Under the pieces are notes generated by a model that worked only from the letters and a program-made list of their open reading frames with translations, had not been told where the DNA came from and made no database searches. A DNA stretch of 38,195 bases from Trachelipus rathkii (taxonomy: Eukaryota > Arthropoda > Malacostraca > Isopoda > Trachelipodidae), in assembly GCA_015478945.1 (NCBI GenBank), contig JABUQX010021118.1:1-38195 (forward strand). Reading direction: 5' to 3'. Shown here piece after piece: positions 33,716-38,195 of the stretch (position 1 is the first letter of the stretch; each line of letters opens with the position of its first letter). The translations under genes and the position numbers were made by a program.

Positions 33716-34414
33716 AATGATTACACATATATACTCTTCTTATTACAACACTAGTACACCTCTCAATACACAAACCATACTGAACAACATACAAAGCACG
33801 TGGGAGGATAACATCTGCTAAAAGAAAATGGGAATAGTGTAGTAGCCAAATTCCCAATTCCACCAATTTGATTGTGAGTAGACAAAAAAATCAAGCACAG
33901 AATTCTTTCTTGTTTCACTCAAGATATATACATAAACAGAGTAAAAATATTTTTCGTGTGAATGACATTTTTCATGGTTTGATAACAGTGTAAGCCAGCA
34001 AAAACACTTGTTTGTCATGCTCTACTGTTATAAACCTGAGAGAGTAATATTAACTGACAAGAACAGTCAAAGAATAAAAAAAGATGATTTTGACGATATT
34101 AAGAGAGGATATTTCTCCTCTAAATTTATGGTTTCGGTTACAATTGTTATTGTACTATTAATTTTGAGATGAAAAATTAACATTGTAAATGGAAAACTAT
34201 TTGTTCTGCCTATCATTGTTAATTTCTGAAAACCTTGAAAATGGATGTCAAGACGTGCTAGTAGCGTGTTTGTATTTAAACATAAATGATTTCTACAATC
34301 GTTAGTTTCTTGCTTAAAAAAAAAAAACTTTTAGTAAACCTGCCTTTCCTATGCCCACCTGCTTATTTGCTCTGATTGAAGACTGTAGCTAATACACCAT
34401 ACTGATACGGGGCA
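33716..34414. other. Anonymous AT-rich DNA
   Basis: No feature is recognised. An A-run of about 11 bases lies near 34317-34327. Confidence 0.55.
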
Positions 34415-34540
34415 TATATAATATATATATTATATATATATATATAATATATATATATATATATAGTATGAGGTTGCTCATTTGGTTATATATTATAGAT
34501 ATACATTATTATATATATATATTTATATATATAATATTAT
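34415..34540. repeat. (TA)n microsatellite block
   Basis: Imperfect TA tract with a short unique insert at 34468-34495. Confidence 0.93.
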
Positions 34541-34592
34541 ACCAACTCAAATTTTTCTCTTTTCAAATTTCATATTGTTATTTTTCGAAATT

Positions 34593-34720
34593 TGTTGGCG
34601 ACCTGGTGCGGTGCGGTGGCGATCCAAAGGCCTGCACCACGCACCGCACGTTAATTTTCTCGTGGCTCCGCACCAGCACCGCACAGCAACCCGGTGCGTC
34701 GGCCAACCCTAGTGGTTATT
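34593..34720. repeat. Compact GC-rich inverted repeat, possible miniature transposon
   Basis: GGTGCGGTGCGGTGG (34606-34619 region) is mirrored by CACCACGCACCGCAC (34635-34649) and again by CCGCACCAGCACCGCAC (34668-34684). GTTGGCGACC at the left edge resembles the reverse complement of the right edge, AGGGTTGGCCGAC. The segment is an abrupt GC island in AT-rich DNA, about 130 bp long. A small non-autonomous DNA transposon is possible but target duplications are not identified. The 100- and 76-codon plus frames here are chance. Confidence 0.6.
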
Positions 34721-35240
34721 TAATCCTTTATAATCGGATCGAGGTAATTGTGAAGTATCGAATTCTGTAAATATGGATCTAAATTAAACTTCACTCTGGA
34801 ATCCTATAAAATTATTTGGTATTATACCATTATTTTAAAAGATTCAACTCATTTCGAATTTATATCAGAATTAAATATTTGAAACGACTTAAATGCAGAA
34901 TTGATGTGTCTACGTGATTTAAAACGTTACGCTCTTGAGTTCGGGCATCTATATTAGTTAAATTATAATCTGTGTTGACATAATCTTCTCGGAAGGTCGA
35001 TGGTCCCACCGATGTACACTACGGGACAATCAAGGCAGGGGTACTATCAAATGCATTGACTCGGCTGGTTATTACTTTTAGGGGGTTTATAATATTCGTT
35101 TAAGGAGGATTCTGTTTTTGATTTTGAAGCTAATATAACTTTTCGTAAACTGTAGGTTTATAATAGGGTTTAATTTTGTGAGGAAATAGGGAGATATTGA
35201 GAAGGTATTTCAGTGCTAGGGGGGTTACTATTTTAATATA
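34721..35240. other. Anonymous AT-rich DNA
   Basis: No feature is recognised. 34980-35060 is of slightly higher GC content. Confidence 0.55.
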
Positions 35241-35247
35241 CTATCAA

Positions 35248-35280
<33 letters not shown>

Positions 35281-35585
35281 ATATATATAATATTATCATA
35301 TATATATATTAATATATAATATATATAATATATATATAATATATATATAGTATAACGTATATATATTATATATATATATATATAATATAATTATATATAT
35401 ATATATATATATATAGTATATATAAATAATAATATAAATATATATATTATATATATATATATATATAGGCTTATAATATATATATATTTATAATATTATA
35501 TATATATGTATATATATATACTTATATATATATATATATATATATGTATAAATATATTATATCGTATAGATAGATATAATATCAT
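35241..35585. repeat. (TA)n microsatellite block
   Basis: About 345 bp of imperfect TA repeats, one of the longest in the window. Confidence 0.95.
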
Positions 35586-35683
35586 TTACATTAAGAAGTG
35601 GAAATACCAAACACCGCGGAGGCCTAAAAATTATGACTACCTGATACAATCATTATAATATTTCTAGATAGCTACTTGGGCAA

Positions 35684-35762
35684 TGTCCGTTAAGCTCTCA
35701 TCGGTAAAATGCGCCGCTATATTACCAGACGGGGGTAACAGGTTCGACACCTGTACGGGCTA
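35684..35762 (+). tRNA. tRNA-like gene or pseudogene, anticodon not assignable
   Basis: It has a perfect 5-bp T stem with a 7-nt loop (ACAGG, TTCGACA, CCTGT; 35738-35754) directly next to a 3' acceptor strand ACGGGCT (35755-35761). That strand pairs at 6 of 7 positions with TGTCCGT (35684-35690), one pair being a G-T wobble, and is followed by discriminator A. The D arm keeps the GG of the D loop (35703-35704) but only about 2 of 4 stem pairs. The anticodon stem CCG/CGG is partly disrupted and the loop is about two bases too long, so no anticodon can be called. A B-box GGTTCGACACC is present. TTTTTTTT follows (35764-35771), a good RNA polymerase III terminator. Either a decayed tRNA or a real one with sequencing indels. 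Confidence 0.5.
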
Positions 35763-35763
35763 G

Positions 35764-35771
35764 TTTTTTTT
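35764..35771 (+). terminator. T-run RNA polymerase III terminator after the tRNA-like gene
   Basis: A run of eight Ts starts two bases after the discriminator base. Confidence 0.45.
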
Positions 35772-36065
35772 ATTATTTTCCTTCTTATTATATTGTAAAA
35801 TAAAGCGTGTAACTTTCCAATATCTAACTTTCATAATAATCATATTCGAAGAGGTATAAATCTAAGAAATAACGCGAAAATAAATACTTCCTTTATATAG
35901 ATTAGAAAAAGCTAGACAGCAGTCTTTGAAACACACGACGCGAACGAAGTGAAACTGAGTGTATCGCAAGAAATTAAAAAAATGGAAGTTCTCACTTAAA
36001 AACATTCACTAAATAAACTCAAAAAAATCTACATCAATTAATACTAAATCAATATTATAATTATC

Positions 36066-36080
36066 ATTATTATTGTTCTC

Positions 36081-36145
<65 letters not shown>
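36066..36145 (+). repeat. (ATT)n microsatellite
   Basis: About 25 ATT units with one interruption (TTAATTA). Confidence 0.96.
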
Positions 36146-36146
<1 letters not shown>

Positions 36147-36420
36147 TCTCTTTCTCTGTCTCTATACACATCTCTATCTATCTATCTATCTATCTATATA
36201 CCTACATATTTATCTATCAATCTAACTGCATAAAAATTCTATCTATTCTATATATCTATCTATCTATCTTCTGATCTATCTATCTTACTCTAATCTTTAA
36301 TCTATCTAATTCTATCTATCATCTATACTATCATACAATCATATCAATCAATAAATCAGTCTTTCTGTCTTCCTTCTGTCCTGTCCTGTCTGTCCTGTCT
36401 TCTGTGTCTATTGTACCATA
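36146..36420 (+). repeat. (TCTA)n tract followed by (CTGTC)-type pyrimidine repeats
   Basis: A CTCTCTTTCTCTGTCTC lead-in, then TCTA tetranucleotides from about 36172 to 36345 that degrade rightwards, then CTGTC/CTTCTGT units at 36358-36412. A compound pyrimidine-rich microsatellite. Confidence 0.93.
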
Positions 36421-36994
36421 TCTACTTCATCTATTTGTCAATATCATTAAAATAACGACATAGTTGGTTGTCTTCCTACTAAGCTTAAATTCTTACTAAT
36501 GACCCATATGACACCATTATTATCCTCATCAACATGTTTGAATCTTTAATATAATCCAACGACGCACTAGATATCGAATTTATCACTTTGGGGCTCATCT
36601 ATCTGTTAAATTTGTTTGATTAAAATAATTTGCACCTATCAATCGTCTATAATGTTTAAATAAGAAACTATGAATAAGCTGTTAAACACATCTTTAAATA
36701 TTATTTATAACGTACATTATTTTTATTATTATTATTATTATTATTTATATTATTTCATTATTATTATATTACAATCATAATTATTATATTAATACATTAC
36801 TATTTTAATCATTAAATATCCACATTTCTATTTACTTCTAAACACATGACCGCCATGAATAGAGCAGATTAAAACTACCAGTTCAACAATTATTACCGAA
36901 TATTTTTGCATTTATAATTATAATTCTCATAATTGATTAACTCATCTATTTATATTCTAAAGACAAAATAATATGTTTCATTGAAAGCAATTCT
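36421..36994. other. Anonymous AT-rich DNA with a short (ATT)n tract
   Basis: 36720-36790 is an imperfect ATT repeat. No gene is seen. Confidence 0.6.
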
Positions 36995-38195
36995 GATGTT
37001 CACTTTCAAACATAATTCCAGTCAGCCTCAGAAATATATCTAATCTCGGGCCATATTGAAATACGCAAAAACACCTGAACTGAACAATCTTCTCTCTTCT
37101 CATCACATTACATCAGAAACCTTAAACCCAACATGTCACAATATTTTCTGGACTTCCTAAGTTACCAAAATATCTCAATATTACTGCAAGTACTAACCGA
37201 AAACTATTATGAACATAACAACGGGTTATATCCAATCCCAGGATATACTGAAAACACATCATGCAATTTCGATCTAACACAAACGTCTGGGGTGTTTCCC
37301 ACTTACTTAAAAAATAGCATCTATACATCCCCCATGAAGTCATAATTTCACTTGTCAATCTCAACACATAGAAGGCAACTCGCAACGCGTTAAAAATAAA
37401 TCAGCAGTAATTGTAGATCGGTGCTCTATCGACCCCTCAAATTCATCTAAAATAGAGTTCATAAAATGCCTGAGAGATCATTTTCAATACACTTCCTAAC
37501 TCTAAACATAAATAATTGAGGGAGATTTCAAACCATTGATCTAAATCCAATGAGAACATTGCAATGGAGCAAACTCTCTCTCTTCTCATACTTATATGTT
37601 ATCTAAATGGTTCGTCAATTACATAACTACCTACACGTCCAAACAAAGTCGAAAATAGAATGTCCGTTCTTATAGATGCATATCTGGGGAACCTAAACTG
37701 GAACGTTAAAACCTTCGTAATAAAAAGTAATTTGTCCGATCACTTTCCATGTCTGGCAAAAATTGCTATCATTAATAAACACAAATGCTTACCACCATAA
37801 AATACAGGCAAGCTGGTGAATATCAAAGGCTGAAATAACCATAAACAATAACTGAATGAATATTGACTTTTTCATATTCACTATTAATACATGCGAGAAA
37901 CATATTGGCATTTGAACAAAAATTCAATCTGAGTTCGTAAACATCTTAATATAATGCTACGACGAAATCATCCCTATTAAAACAAAAAACTTGCGCTAAA
38001 AAGGCTCATAAAACCCATGGCTAACACCAGAGCTTCTAAACTCTATCAACCCAAAAACATAAACTTACTATCGAAAATATATAAAAAAAATTATACTAAT
38101 AATACCACCAATTTCCAAGTGTATAAACACATATGATAAACAATAAATGCATGTATCTTAAGATATCAAAAGAAAACTAGCTCCAACAAATTCAG
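36995..38195 (+). pseudogene. LINE (non-LTR retrotransposon) endonuclease region, running off the right edge
   Basis: This is a relic of the apurinic-type endonuclease (EEP fold) that nicks the target DNA for a LINE; its reverse transcriptase would lie beyond the window. Blocks in order on the plus strand: LTENYYEHNN then IPGYT (37190-37248), the family TET...IPGYT; GVFPTYLKNSI (37290-37322), the family GGV..YVKNS; NSSKIEFIKCLRDHFQYTS (37440-37497); EGDFKPLI (37517-37540), the GDFN motif with Asn replaced by Lys; SDHFPCLAKIAI (37737-37772), the SDH catalytic motif with Asp and His kept; then the linker DEIIPIKTK (37967-37993) and WLTPELLNSIN (38021-38053). Several frame changes and stops separate the blocks, so it is inactive as sequenced. 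It belongs to the jockey/CR1/I-like assemblage; the clade is not resolved. It differs in family from the RTE-like relic at 24.6 kb. Confidence 0.9.

Overview
This window looks like non-coding, repeat-dominated DNA from an invertebrate animal nuclear genome. It is strongly AT-rich and crowded with (TA)n microsatellites. Its only recognisable proteins are decayed eukaryotic transposon proteins: a hAT-like transposase, a Tc1-like transposase and two non-LTR retrotransposons. There are no operons, ribosome-binding sites or dense prokaryotic coding. A decapod crustacean or similar microsatellite-rich arthropod or mollusc fits, but this is inferred from genome style and not from a marker gene. I found no intact host protein-coding gene. 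Many frameshifts inside otherwise good homology blocks, and single-base indels between near-identical repeat copies, suggest both ancient decay and residual long-read assembly errors.

Layout. About 0.6-2.6 kb (minus strand) is a broken hAT-like transposase of the zinc-finger MYM1 / 52-kDa-repressor type. Then come (TA)n blocks (2.8-4.0 kb) and a GC palindrome that abuts a roughly 6 kb diverged tandem array (4.1-10.2 kb, unit about 300 bp). A-rich minisatellites and two internal duplications interrupt that array. At 10.75-11.16 kb and again at 15.2-15.9 kb lies a second satellite (unit about 125-135 bp) with a GGGGTCC/GGACCCC-type palindrome. Between its two patches sit a fold-back element built from tandem tRNA-like (SINE-like) units (11.7-12.45 kb) and a degenerate Tc1-like transposon with recognisable terminal inverted repeats (12.85-14.43 kb). 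From 16 to 24 kb the sequence is mostly anonymous, with short tandem duplications, minisatellites and one orphan 131-codon frame.

The right half holds an RTE-like reverse transcriptase pseudogene (24.57-25.86 kb), (AAT)n and A/T-rich low-complexity DNA (26.6-29.6 kb), and anonymous AT-rich DNA to 33.5 kb. Then come further (TA)n blocks, a compact GC-rich inverted repeat (34.6-34.7 kb), a tRNA-like gene or pseudogene with a T-run terminator (35.68 kb), (ATT)n and (TCTA)n arrays (36.06-36.42 kb), and a LINE endonuclease domain that runs off the right edge.

The transposon genes do not work together in a pathway; each is a relic of an independent insertion. The features most worth a second look are the tRNA-derived fold-back element between two (TA)n tracts, the two patches of hairpin-forming satellite that bracket the transposon cluster, and the composite 6 kb array. 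I see no new protein-based system.
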